In this document: in pieces, positions 12,829 through 24,541 of the stretch
Layout: every line of letters begins with the position of its first letter
Position numbering within the stretch: the stretch's first letter is position 1
Assembly: GCA_948144175.1 (NCBI GenBank)
Contig: CANXME010002489.1
Span: forward strand, 124,001-188,000
Reading direction: 5' to 3'
Source: Closterium sp. NIES-65
Taxonomy: Eukaryota; Streptophyta; Zygnematophyceae; Desmidiales; Closteriaceae
Length of the DNA stretch: 64,000 bases
Made by a program: the position numbers and the translations under genes
The notes under the pieces: generated by a model
Database searches by the model: none
What the model saw: only the letters and a program-made list of their open reading frames with translations
Told to the model about the DNA's origin: nothing

Positions 12829-13317
12829 CCACACTGTCCCCAACCACAAAGGGTCTCGAAACTACCCTTCACTAGGGCCTACACCAAGTGAAATGTTACA
12901 CTACACAAAGTAATGTAACTATCTTCAATATCTTGGGGTGTACTCTTTTTCGCGCGCTTCGCGATTACTTGAATGTTGACACCAGGGCTCGGGTTCTTCA
13001 TCACAAACTCATCCTTGAGTTCTTGATGGGTCTGATGCACACACCTGCGACACGCCAAACGTTCGACAAGCGACAAAATAGAAACCGCGCACGACAAAAT
13101 AGAAACCACGCGGGACACACAAAACGACCACGTTACACGCGACTAGCGATAATTTGCTATTGACTTGACACACACACTTGACATCATGACCCATCATTCA
13201 CACACTATTATAAGCATGAAATATATATTTATTTCATGCACTCATTCCATTCCATGCACACACGCATGCACGCACACGGACAACAAGCTGAGTGCAAACA
13301 GTAGGGTTGCACCAACA
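12829..13317 (-). repeat. 3' LTR of element C, inner part
   Basis: Matches 18066-18554 over its whole length with scattered differences. Its left edge abuts the LTR of element B. Confidence 0.85.
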
Positions 13318-16300
13318 AACTCCCCCTCGGATTGTTGGCCTTAGGATCTTGCTCTCTTAGTTCAGAGCCATCCCAACCAGCTTGCAACACTTCCAATGCT
13401 GTTGCTCCACTAGCCTCTTGGTCATCATGTCAGCCGGCTGCCCCGTGGTCTTCACGTAGCGCAACTCAACTTCACCCGCGGTCACCATGCTCCTCGTCCA
13501 ATGCCACTTCACCCTCATGTGCTTCGTGAATCCATGCAACACAGAGTTCTTAGCAAGAGCAATGGCACCCTGGCTGTCACAGTACAGTGGGGTAGGTTCT
13601 TGCTGCTCCTCCCCCAATTCAGCCATCAAATGCCGCTGCCACACAATCTCCCGTACCGCACGGAAGAGTGCCATGTACTCGGACTCCACCGAGCTCAACC
13701 TGCTTGGTCAACCTGCTTATTGCTCTCCCAAACAGTTGGGCCTCCACCAACACAGCATATGAAGCCTCCCACACTTGTCATGTCCTCTGGTTCTGATGCA
13801 TATGCAGCATCCGAGTAGGCGGTGAGGAACAAACGCCCGGGTTCAACACCATCCGCGCCCTTTTGGCGCCTTTGTGCCGCCGCCGAGTATTGCAGCCCAA
13901 CGGTCGGTGTTTGGCCAAGATACTTGGCCACCCTCATTCCAGGTGCTACCTGCTCCTCATTAGGGCATTGCACTACCCTAGCTAGCTACCCGGTAGCAAA
14001 CGCGACGTCCGGTCGGGTGTTTACCGCCGCATACATGAGGCTGCCCACCAACGAGTGAAAACGGCGCCTCTCCTCTTTACAAACGCTCTCCTCCTCTGGT
14101 CCCTTCACACACTTGAACCCTCTGGCTGCGCCATAAAAATCTCCTCCTCAAGGATGCCGTCAAGGAATGCCGTTACGATGTCCATTTGTTTTACTACCCA
14201 TCCTTTGATGGCGGCTCCCGCGAATAGGGTTTGCAGTGTCGTCGTCTTCACCACAGGGGCAAATAGCTCCTTGAAGTCCACCTTCTCCTTCTGCTGGTAC
14301 CCCTTGGCTACAAGCCTAGACTTGTAGCGCTCGATCTTGCCGTCGGCATCCGACTTGATTTTGAAGAGCCACTTGGACATTATCGCCGTACGCCCCCCCG
14401 GCAGCTCCACCAATTCAAACGTGTCGTTCTCCTCGATGCTCTTCAGCTCAGTCTCCATGGCCTTCTTCCACTCCTCAGCATCACTACTCTCCAAAGCCTT
14501 CTTGAAAGTTGCTGGTTGTCCCGGCATCTCCACCGGATAGAAGAACGCGAAGGCACACTCCTCGTAGTCACTCTCCTCGTCGTTTCCGACCATCATTGCT
14601 GCTCCGACCAGGGCTGTCTTGCCCTGCTTTCCTGGCGCATCATAGGTCAGCCTATTAGGGGGTTGAACTCTCCTCTTCCCCCTTCCTTCCTCCTCAGCTG
14701 CAGGGACTTGAAGGCCTTGGCGTTGCTGCGGTGTGGCTCGAATCCGTGGAGCACTTGTAGTGCGGAAAGGGAGTGACGGTGCACGCTCGCTCGCTTGCTG
14801 CACCTCCTCCTCTTCTTCCTCTGCATCATTGGCCTCCTCTTCCCCATTCACAAGGGAGGATTGCCTCGTGGTTGTGCTGCCGCTGCTCAGCTCCAAAGGC
14901 AGCTCCACATGCTCTAAACCGGAACTCTTCACCTCCCCAAACCGCACGCCTATCTTCGCCTCATTTCTCCGCCTTCCAATCTTTGTACAAGAAGTTCTCC
15001 ATGAACTTGCAGCCCCTGCTCACCAAGAACTTCTTGGTGAATGGGTCCCAAAGAAGCCATCCCTTGCTGTTTTGAGCCATGCCCAAGTGCACGGCCCACA
15101 CCGCCTTGGCACCAAGCTTGTTGTGCCGAAGATGCTTAGGCGGGAGCGCCATGCACATGCACCCGAACACCCGAAGCATATCCACCTTTGGCTTCCTTCC
15201 TAGCCACTCCACATAGGGCACCCATTTGTCTGCTCCCACATGAGTCAAGGCTCTGTTCTTGGCCACACACGCGCTCCGCACCGCATCAGGCCAGAAATAG
15301 TCGGGTAGCCCGGCTTCAATGAGCAGCCCGCGTGCCGCCTCCGTGATTGTGCGCTTCGCTCGCTCGGCGATGCCGTTCATTGCAGGGGAGTATGGCATGG
15401 TGAGGGAGTGCCGAATACCATTCTTCTTCAGCCACAACCCAAACTCCTTGCTTAGGAACTCTCCCCCTCGATCGGTGCGGATTGACTTGACTAGACAGTC
15501 TTGTTGCCGCTCCACCATCGGGAACCAATGTTTCAGCCACGTCGCTCTTCTTGGCCAGCACGTACACCCAAGTCATACGGGTGTAGACGTCCACAATAGT
15601 GAGGAAGCACTCAGCTCCAGCAGCTCCAAGCTTCAGGGGGCCCACCACGTCCATCACCACCTCATCAAATGGTGCCTTAGCCGTTGCCTCCGAACTAGAG
15701 AATGGGAAACGGGTGAACTTGGCTTGCATGCACGTCGGGCAGCCTAGTACCTCATCGGCCCCCCCCCTTCACATGTATGCCAGCAAACATCTCATTCTTC
15801 ACTAGCTGCTGCAAGATGTGCAGGGCCACATGCCCCATGCGCCGATGCAAGGTGAGCCAATCACACTCCCCCGTAGCCGAAGTTGGATTGGAGAATGACG
15901 CGCTCGCAATAGCGCCCCACATACTCTCTCCGTAGTCCTCCTCCGTTGCTGCCTCGGGGTTCTCCTCACCCTTTTGCTGCTCCTTGGCTGCTGCACCTCT
16001 CTCCATAGGTTCACCAAGCTTGCTGGTCCCTCCAAGATTGCACTTCTTGGACTCCTTCTCCTTAGCGCGACCGTCCGCGCAATCGCCGCTACCAACCGCT
16101 CCACCTTTGGTGCTGACGCTTGCTGCCACTTGCCTCTCCTTAGGCATTGGGACCACAGAGATGTGCCACATCTCGTTGTAGACATCTCTGTCCTCATGAA
16201 GGTCCCAAAGAATCCGATCGCCAAGCCTTGCGGTGTAGGTCTTGGCTCCCTTCGAGTTCGTGTCCATGCCGGCCTTTGCCAACTGCCGCACGGAAATCAG

Positions 16301-17722
16301 GTTGGCAGCAAGGCTGGGCACCCAAAGCACATTCTTGAGGTCCACCATCTTCCCATCAGCACCCTTAAACATGGCCTTGCCCATGCCTTTCACCTCCGCT
16401 CGCTGCCCCAAAGCCGATGTGACATGCTTCACCGTTGACGGTTCGAGTTCGGTGACCAAGTCCGGGCGAGGTGTCATGCTATAGGTAGCGCCACTATCGA
16501 TCACCCAATAGTCCAGGGGGTGTAGGGTCACCTTCCCCATAGTTGCTGGCTCCTCGAAGCCTTCATCCTTCTCTGGACCAGTCGGTACTTGCGTCGACAC
16601 GAAGTAGAATAGACCCGGGTACCAATCGTTGCTCGGGTCCTTGTCATTGTCTCCGCTCTTCATGTTTGCAGCTCCACCACCGCGACTGCCACGGCCTCCA
16701 CGGCCTCTTCCTCTCCCTCCTCCTGCTCCTCTACCCTCCTGGCCTTGAGCAGGGGTCCAACCATCAGGGAGCTTGTAGCAATCACGCCACATATGTCCGC
16801 TCTTGTGGCAATAATGGCATTCGCCGCCGAATCGGCCGCGACCGCGCCCGTAGCTCTTGTCGTCGCTGCCGTAACCGCCACTCCCTCGGCCTCCGCCAAA
16901 GTTGCTGCCACCAAACCTTCCTCCCCCTCGTCCTCCCCCTCTTCCTCGACCATATCCACGGCCGATGCTCGCTGCCCTAGCGCCATCCGCACTCGCCAAC
17001 TCACGGCGGCGGAAATCCTCTTGAAGGATAGCTCGCTTCACGTCTTCGAGCGAGAGGCGGGGCAAGTCGCGATTCAGGTTGATGATGAGCGAGGACCATG
17101 GAGTAGGGCCAGCAACTTGGTCTTCTTTTGGAGCTCAATATAGTTCAAATCTGCTCCCTCAAGCCGCGTCAACAAGTCGAAGAATTTCTGCACCCCTTCT
17201 TCAACCGCTTCATCCTCTTCAATTCGTAACGTCGCCATTTGCCGTTCCAACACCACAGCTACCGCCGCTGTTGCAGGAGCATGTACACCCTTGAGAGTAG
17301 CCCATGCCTTTGGTTCCTTCTCTGGTTCACGCTGGAAAGGCTTGATGTGACGGATTTGGCTGCTCCCCAACGCTTGCCCAAGTAGGAGGTAGCCTTGTGC
17401 GCTCTTCCGCACCCACGGGCTCTTCTCCGGGTCGTTCTTGGGACGCTTCTCCGTTCCTTCCATCACCTCCACCAGGTCATAGTGGTCAAATATGTTCTCC
17501 ATTCTGAAGGACCACTCAGCAAAGTTGTCACCATTGAACTTGTCAAGGCCAAACACTCTAGTCTCATCCCTAGATGGGCCAACACTTGGTTGCACGGGTG
17601 CCATGGCTGAGTCACGGGGTTGGCCTTGAGCTTGGGCTTCTCCTCTGCCACCAGCACCTCTGCCACCCCTTTCCTCAGGTCCAGCCATTGTCGAAACTGC
17701 TCCAAGGGGCTCTGATACCACT

Positions 17723-18554
17723 TGTTATAGCCACAGTAGGCTCCAATGTGCCTAAAGCGAAAGATAGAGTGCACTGTCGGATTTCTGCACAGCAGCTTCA
17801 AACGTTTATAGCGTTCTGGTCACAGCATTAAATTACTTGATTCAACTTGGATCTGGAGCGTCTTATTGACGCCTACACTAGGCAATTTGGATCGCACGAT
17901 TTCACCAAGTATTGACGATACAACGTCGGTTTGAACGAACGGCACTATGGCAGCCACTATAGTCTTAGAACACAAGATAGGAAGAGTTAGGCAGAGTTAC
18001 GAGCTGGGAAGGACTCCCAGCTCTTACAAACCCCAAGAGCCGAGGTACACTGATGTGGAACAGTGCCACACTGTCCCCAACCACGAAGGGTCTCGAGACT
18101 ACCCTTCACTAGGGCCTACACCAAGTGAAATGTTACACTACACAAAGTAATGTAACTATCTTCAATATCTTGGGGTGTACCCTTTTTCGCGGGCTTCGCG
18201 ATTACTTGAATGTTGACACCAGGGCTCAGGTTCTTCATCACAAACTCATCCTTGAGTTCTTGATGGGTCTCCTGCATACACTTGCGACACGCCGAACGTT
18301 CGACAAGCGACAAAATAGAAACTGCGCACGACAAAATAGAAACCACGCGGGACACACAAAACGACCACGCTACACGCGACTAGCGATAATTCGCTATTGA
18401 CTTAACCCACACACTTGACATCATGACCCATCATTCACACACTATTATAAGCATGACATATATATTTATTTCATGCACTCATTCCATTCCATGCACACAC
18501 GCATGCATGCATACGGACAACAAGCCGAGTGCAAACCGTAGGGTTGCACCAACA
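17723..18554 (-). repeat. 5' LTR of element C (832 bp)
   Basis: Bounded by TGTTATAG next to the primer site and by ACCAACA at the outer edge. Its outer 489 bases are duplicated at 12829-13317. Confidence 0.8.
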
Positions 18555-18798
18555 GCATATAGTTCTACCTCGTTATTGCTCGGTACCGTGCCAAACGATT
18601 GTGCGCCTTAAAAGCAGTGGCTACTCATTACAACACTTTGAAATTTACCCCAAACCAAAAAAATATGCAACACGCCAAATACTGCACAGGGTTACCGGAT
18701 GTGCATACTACACCATTATCACGAATGCCTTCTATGCCAATGTCCCAATGTTCCAATCTATGCAACTTTGAACATATTGCCACATCTTGTGCAACTAA
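18555..18798. other. Spacer right of element C
   Basis: AT-richer DNA with no gene or repeat seen. Base composition changes here from the GC-rich element DNA. Confidence 0.4.
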
Positions 18799-19756
18799 TC
18801 AATGATAACTATCACGCCGCACACGCCTTCTACGGTGTGTTGGCATGAGACGATCCAGAACATCCAACAGAAGCAACACTGCATCGATATTGGTGGTCCT
18901 TGAAGCATCTACCACAACGCCACAACGACAACTGGTGAGGCCTTGTGAAGCATGGGCCCCAGTAAATAACAGGACGTTGGTCACCTTCAGAATCCTCGAC
19001 ACATGTACGCCTGCGCCTCACGCGTCGGCGCCCATACTCGTGGGTACGTTGCTCCAGGCATCCTAAGCGACATGTACGCTAGGCACCGCATTTTAGTGCC
19101 AATATCGTGCAGCATGGTTCCAGAAATAGCAACACTCCGTCCATCCTACTGTATTGTAAGGTTCACACCTATCAGTGACTCCACCAGCATCGTCGGAGTA
19201 GCAGCGCTAGACACCCAATCAACCGGGGCCCCGTCTGTAGTGCTCGACTTGGCGTTGTTTGGAGAGTTGGAACCTTCCGTATCAACAGGCAAATTATTCG
19301 CGTCGCCCCTGTTGCCCCCAAGAAGAAGTCGAATAAATCATTCTCGAATGTGGAACCTGCGCGTGCATCGGTGGGGGGATCTCCAATCTCCGCACCCACG
19401 GCCATTTGCTCAACCTTTTGCGTTTCCGGACTATCATGTGCAGGGAGTTCTGCATTTACATCCCCACCGAGTAGTATCGTGGGCTTCCTATCCATCTCAG
19501 GTGCCGTGTCTGACAGTTTCGTTTCGACGACTCCATCCTCCGATTTGTCATCCGTCGAGTCTACCAGCGGTTGGCGGCCAGTTTTCGTTTGTGGCTCGGG
19601 CGTCACATTCACTATCACCATATTATCCCGACTGATCTCCGCATCTACTCTAATATCACCATACACTGGTGGTGCCTGCATACACGCACCATTCGGATCT
19701 AAAGTACCAATATGGCACTTTGCTACCTCTGTGTCGTTGCTGGTAGGTGAAGCCAT
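18799..19756 (-). CDS. Gene Y: unrecognised split gene
   Basis: I do not recognise this protein. A first exon starts at 19756 (ATGGCTTCACC, purine at -3) and reads open for about 190 codons as an acidic, Ser/Thr/Pro-rich, probably disordered region. A last exon, 19010-18799, follows a good acceptor (GCGCAG) and ends at a TGA. It codes for a hydrophobic strand-turn segment with VTNVLLFTG and GVVVDASR, then DVLDRLMPTH and a basic end RRRRVRRDSYH. The joining donor was not located. The GVVVDASR stretch loosely recalls motif V of superfamily-2 helicases, but no nucleotide-binding motif is visible, so I do not assign it. Its final motif recurs in gene Z. Confidence 0.35.
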
Positions 19757-20066
19757 TTAGGGCAGCAACCTAGGGTTTGACGGAATAGCCATACTGCGAA
19801 ATACTACTCTTATTGTAGTTCACAAACATTGAAGCCTTGTTTGAGGCCATTTCTGTCCGCGATATCGCCGCCACATATTGGAGATGTTTCTACATATACA
19901 TCCCTTACACTTTCGGTCTGTTTTGTACAAAGTAGAAACTACTGTTCATGATTGTGGAATGTCCGATACATGATCAAATTACTGTGCATATGCTTCAGCA
20001 AAACATCTATGTAAAGTTATATTTTGAATAGCAAAATCTGCAGGGCTTTCTGGCAAAGGAAATCCC
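19757..20066. other. Spacer between genes Y and X
   Basis: Likely the promoter of gene Y and the 3' flank of gene X. Nothing specific is seen. Confidence 0.35.
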
Positions 20067-21250
20067 TTACAATAATGACCACACCACCCTTGCCAGTAGG
20101 TAAAAAGCACCCGTCTATCGCTTTACATTGGACTTTACGAGACAGACATAGCCACCTTCATTATGTTTGGAGGCGGTGCTCTACATCAAAACATCATGCC
20201 TGTGCTTCGTTGATACCTTGGACCACCACAGGATCATCCCAAGCGCTCGAGTGAGATCCCCAATGCGCACTTGTTCATCCATTTTCTTCCACCCCGTGGG
20301 CCCGTGCACCTGAAATGATGCATGATCATAGTTGATCGGTGGACATGCTGGTACCACAATACCTCCAAATGAATGTGTTGACAGAATATCAATACTATCT
20401 AGGGCTTACACTATGGGAGGTGCCACCGCCCGTGTCTATGGCTTGTGGAGAAGGTGCCGAGATCTTGAACCCATCAGACCGTCGTCTCTCCTCCTGCAAG
20501 CCAGAATAACATATCCCTTCACTTATGTGTCACCGTAACACATGCACGACGACACACAAACGATCCTCACCTGATAACCCACCGCTCGCGCTTCGGCCAT
20601 TAAAACAGCCCTGAAGTCAAACAACGGTATCCCCGGCAGTATGACATCCTCGAGGCACACTGCGCTGTGGTTTACAAGTCTGTAATCCGCAATTGACGTC
20701 ATAAACCGCCGAGCTTTGGCACGTGTAAGGCTCGTCTTTGACTCATCCGGATAAGTGGCGTAAACGAGCCTCTATACATGAACCGTGTTGGTGCATCGGA
20801 TGATATGTTTAGAGACGCACATGCTTCTAAAATTGCACGGGCTCGGTGCTATCTTGGACTGCGCCTTCCATTACCCATGAATGGGTCCAGCGACCTCAGA
20901 ATGGTGGCTGCGCTAAGGGTCTCACCTCAATGAGTGAGTATGGCACCCTGCATCTGCATTATGGCGTAGGCTATCGTGGGATTTGCCCGTATGAAATAAC
21001 CCCGAGTGTTGCGGCGGCGAGGCTCTAGGACGTCGCGTGATATTGAACGCGTTGCGCTCATTCTGCCACGACCGACTACACCCTCTACTGGTCCGTTAAG
21101 CGCTAGGGTTTGAGGCGTAAATGAGAATTGCGTGGTCGTTTGTCCTATGGCAATCCGGATACGCAATTCTCGTACGATAAATATCGGTGTGGCAAGTTTT
21201 CGTGAGAGTTGGCACGCTAAATGATTATCGGGGTGGACTGAAGACAAACC
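20067..21250 (-). CDS. Gene X: unrecognised gene with small phase-0 exons
   Basis: The 3' half of a minus-strand gene I do not recognise. Best-supported exons, in transcript order: an open segment after the acceptor at 21250 (ATTTCAG) running toward 20927 with its donor unresolved, then 20771-20571 (67 codons), 20493-20410 (28 codons), 20309-20217 (31 codons) and 20114-20067 (last 15 codons and TAA). The first three of the four resolved exons are whole multiples of three, and every junction among the four is phase 0 with GT-AG ends. The peptides look like globular protein (ATYPDESK, RRFMTSIADYRLVNH and GWKKMDEQVRIGDLTRALGM). No transposase, polymerase or kinase motif is seen. The 5' end was not found. 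Confidence 0.5.
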
Positions 21251-21431
21251 CTGAAATTACAAAGCACATCGGTTTTGACCATTGATTGCTTAGAAAGGAT
21301 TGTGACATATCGGGAATCTCATTACCTATATGTCCCCAATGTAAGCAAACTCGCAACGAACATTATGATTTTCCAATGTGGTGCCTACATAACACTATGA
21401 ACGGATATTCATAACTCCATCGACATGCAAA

Positions 21432-22691
21432 CTACAGCCCATACTCAATGTCCTCATGCACGCTAGCCAGGGATGTCATAGGGGAGTGGAAGCATATCTC
21501 CTCGCTTGCCGTGGGAGACATGGACGACGGAGAAGTGTAGGAATGCCTCCGAACCTTCTTCTCATGTGTGCGCATCAGGCGATCTACAAGGTCCGTGTTC
21601 CCCAAGCGCTTTAGCATAACAACGTCATGCGGAGCAACTCCCTTCGCGCTAGCAAGCCTTGTGTGCGCATCGGATGCCATACGCATAAACATGCGGCGAG
21701 TCCTGTCGTCCCATGAGACAGGGCCGACACTGCTTGAATCATCTACCCGTCGGCTGAAAGGCTCGTGAAAGTCTTTGACCATATCACTGTCCACCTCGTC
21801 ATCCCATGTCGCGTAGTCTATTGCTTCCAGAACGAATTCAGGGTGATCCAACTTGTCCAGCTTCCTCTGCAGGCCCATGAGGCTTGCCACGAGCTGCTCC
21901 ACGATCTCGACATGCATGTCACTGCTGATCACGTGTAGCTGAGACAACCACTCGTCCGGGGCGCTCCCAGTGCGCCAAAATGTGAGCTGAATGTGGGATG
22001 TCACCACCCACCAAAGCGTCTCGTACGTCCACTGCAATGTGTTCGCGGTTGAAGGAGAGTTACTGGTCCACATCCATGCTAGAGGCACGCGCGTCATGCA
22101 CCGTGTCTGCAAGTCCACCCACATCGTGCGCCATTCAGTCTTGAAAAATGCTACAATGCCCTGCAACATTGGGTTCCCATGTCCGGTACAGTATTATGGA
22201 GTTGCACAATGCGAGTATGGGTTCGGTGGTGCACCATGAAGGGCCCATTTGTTTTCCGCTTGCCCTCTCCCCAAGTGAGCTTGTGATGACGTGAGGACAC
22301 AAGGACGACGATGTCACGATCTTCGGCGAACTTCACTGCGTTGAGACCAAGCATGAATTGTGTGAAGAGCTGCACCGTACAACAGCGACAATCACAGAGA
22401 CATTTATTAAGCAACAACTTCAGGAGTCCATACACAAGAGACATCTTCTGATGTTCTACAGATGGCCATTACCTCAGGTGTTATGCAGCCGGACCGAGTG
22501 CGGCGGACGTACACCCACTCATCGCCATTCACATCGGAGCCTAGCTGCATTGGCTCACGGTCGTGGCTCACTACAATGGGCTTGAAGCGGTGCGCGACGT
22601 CGACGGAATAGAGAAGGCCGATAGACAGCCTCTTCAGTTCATTCCCATTGCGCGCGCCAAACGGATGCACGTACAGGGAGGAGTGTAACCT
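21432..22691 (-). CDS. Gene Z: unrecognised split gene
   Basis: Minus-strand gene of unknown function. An exon at 22691-22473 (73 codons, TTTGTAG acceptor, GAG|GTAATG donor) carries SSLYVHPFGARNGNELKRL and GDEWVYVRRTRSG. The next exon starts at 22369 after GGTGCAG, in the same phase, with FTQFMLGLNAVKFAEDRD and SSRHHKLTWGEGKRK; its end is unresolved. A last exon runs from about 22160 (TTGCAG acceptor) to the stop at 21432 and is Trp-rich at first (WWVVTSHIQLTFW), then acidic and helical, ending with DLVDRLMRTH and KKVRRHSY and a Ser-rich tail. The exon 5' of 22691 is unclear, and competing frames there leave open that the gene is decaying. The DxxDRLM end is shared with gene Y. Confidence 0.45.
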
Positions 22692-22788
22692 CTACAAAGC
22701 AGTAGACGTGGCATGGGGTTGCACCGAGGCGCGTCATGAGATCCTTTAGTGCCGCCATGGAAGTAAAATAGCGTCCCAAAACCCCAAG

Positions 22789-23693
22789 CTGCATATGATA
22801 TACCCGTTAAGTGAGGAGGGTCCAACGTCCACTCTCTAGGCTACTTGAGAAAGCCCGGGTCGAGCTTCTGTTTGCATGAGCACCAGTGCACCAGGCGTGT
22901 TTTTGCCCTGCCCAACGTAGATTGACCATCTGTGACCACAGAATATACGGATTGCGTAATTACGTGGGTACATGCCATAGACTAAAAGAGTTGTGCGCGG
23001 TTATAACCACATGTGTGTGCCCAGAATGCTCATCTGTTAGTGACTTCGCAGTACCCTTTATAGTTTCATCGCGGGCGTGTTGGGTATGCTAGCATTTGTG
23101 AACATGATTTTGTATGTCAAGACGCATTCATAGTTTGTGAAAATTCCCAACATACTCCTTACTAACTGGAGCTCATTATGAAGCTACATCCAACTGCATT
23201 TTAACGTGGATATTCTTTTCTTTCACCATACCTTTGTTCGTGGAATTTTCATTTTGTCCACGTTACAAGACGAGCTCAGTCAATTTCTATCCCCATCATG
23301 GAACTGTTCGGTACAGTAACATCCTTGTTATTAGTGTTTTATTGTTTTATCGTGGGACATATGCCGTTTATAAAATATTGCACCACTGGGTACCACAATG
23401 TTGTGTTGTGTCGCAAAGTTGTATGTTGACAAGGGAGCAGTATCCTTGGAAAGTTAAAGGCACGTAACAAGTGTCAGCTTCACACGAAACTTGCTACCAA
23501 TCACGCACCGCCTTGGTGGTATCCACATTCAGAAATCGCGAGTAGTGCCTAGGTCTACATCAACTCAACCGATCCGAGAATGTTTACCGATGGTGCCTGT
23601 TTGTGCCGATAAGTGGTTTTGTAGAACCAAAGCCTAGGGGCTAAGTTCTTGCCAGGCTAGGGTTTCATCCTGTATCCCCATCTCGGAGTAGCC
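22789..23693. other. Spacer, nothing recognised
   Basis: AT-rich DNA with only short, unconvincing readings. It may hold the divergent promoters of gene Z (minus) and the plus-strand gene starting at 23694. Confidence 0.35.
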
Positions 23694-23903
23694 ATGGTGC
23701 CTCGAACCAAAGCACAGACCGCTATGCGCGGTCTCCGCATGCCTGAGGCCATGGCAACGCGTAGACAAGCAGTTGGGGCGTGGCAGGATAAAACCACTAT
23801 CCCGGAATCACAGGGCCACAAGCGAATGCGCTTGCATGAAATTCAGCAGGGGAAAACCATTCATGAGAATGCAGCTGAGGCGAGAATATCCCCATGGGGC
23901 TAG
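23694..23903 (+). CDS. Possible first exon of a small plus-strand gene
   Basis: ATG in a strong context (GCCATGG) opens 69 codons rich in Arg, Lys, Gln and Met. The end, LHEIQQGKTIHENAAEARIS, could form a helix-turn-helix like those at the start of some transposases and regulators; this is only a resemblance. It may be spliced to 24008-24054 and 24101-24290, but I could not find a donor in the right phase. Confidence 0.3.
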   Translation: MVPRTKAQTAMRGLRMPEAMATRRQAVGAWQDKTTIPESQGHKRMRLHEIQQGKTIHENAAEARISPWG

Positions 23904-24007
23904 CAGTTGGTTGGCGTAAAGGAAGAGCCTGCGTATAATGACGCTGGCCGACAATACATATTTCGGGAACGCGGTCATGGATTTCCATAACATGTACGTT
24001 TTCGCAG

Positions 24008-24290
24008 GCGGTACTCATACACGCGAACATGTCGTTAGCACGGCCTGTTGATCAGTAAGTTGCGTCATGCCTCGTCCTTTGTCCCTTCACCCCCATGCAG
24101 CCTCCTGAACATCAGGTACCCGAGATGTCCGAATGGAAAATCTTGGGTGGTCCTTGACAGCAAGGCGTATGCGTATGCCCAGATTCACAAGAAGCCCGTC
24201 GGGAGATGCACGGGCCAATCCGTATTCGACTACGATTACATCGCCAATCCAATATTTGCCGGGTACGTACGGGATCTTCTCCCGTGTTAA
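24008..24290 (+). CDS. Two 3' exons of an unrecognised plus-strand gene
   Basis: Exon 24008-24054 (47 bases) lies between TTTTCGCAG and the consensus donor GTAAGT. Exon 24101-24290 follows CCATGCAG and ends at TAA. Joined in phase they code for about 78 residues with RYPRCPNGKSWVVLDSK, CTGQSVFDYDY and a Leu-Pro-Cys end. The splice signals favour this strand over a minus-strand reading of the same DNA. The family is unknown. Confidence 0.4.
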
Positions 24291-24413
24291 ATTCGCCCAT
24301 CCAACGCGCCCGTCAAACACCAAATCGTGGATCGTGCAATAAGCACTATTCTTTGATGGTGGTCACCAACCCGAGCGGAATTGTAAGCACATCGGCATCA
24401 CCTATGGAGTTCA

Positions 24414-24541
24414 TGTCAAAGGAAACGAGAGAATGAACTATGAATGAGTTGGGTACAAGTACTAACCCTAATTGGGTTGTACCCCTTATGGGATACCCCA
24501 CTACAGCCTACACAAAATGTATAAGCTACAACATTCTGACA
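24414..24541 (-). repeat. Left LTR of element D
   Basis: Closest to the LTRs of I and K (GGGTACAAGTACTAACCC and ATTCTGACA shared). The outer edge is placed at TGTCAAAGG and is approximate. Confidence 0.65.

Larger units (their letters stand above)
12829..18554 (-). mobile_element. Ty1/copia element C, long-LTR family, broken
   Basis: A minus-strand copia element of a family distinct from all others here. From right to left: 5' LTR 17723-18554 (832 bp); primer site 17701-17720, an exact TGGTATCAGAGC; Gag with an N-terminal UBN2-like region (about 17720-17080) and a CCHC zinc knuckle (C-x2-C-x4-H-x4-C, about 16780-16820); aspartic protease DSGAT near 16490; integrase (about 15790-14970); reverse transcriptase (about 14500-13700); RNase H with the SEYMA signature (about 13700-13360). 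The 3' LTR (to 13317) is the part that matches 18072-18554. The outer part of that LTR lies beyond element B or is lost, so no target duplication is readable. It has roughly six breaks. Confidence 0.88.

Noticed and set aside
18799-19010. Helicase assignment for gene Y
   Set aside because: Only one stretch loosely recalls superfamily-2 motif V, and no Walker-type or DExH motif was found in the readable exons.
19003-19635. A 210-codon plus-strand frame opposite gene Y
   Set aside because: Cys/His/Pro/Ser-rich without pattern. The minus strand has a better start context and a supported last exon.
24087-24323. Minus-strand coding reading opposite the exon at 24101-24290
   Set aside because: The plus strand has a consensus GTAAGT donor and two pyrimidine-preceded AG acceptors in matching phase. 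The minus strand lacks comparable signals.
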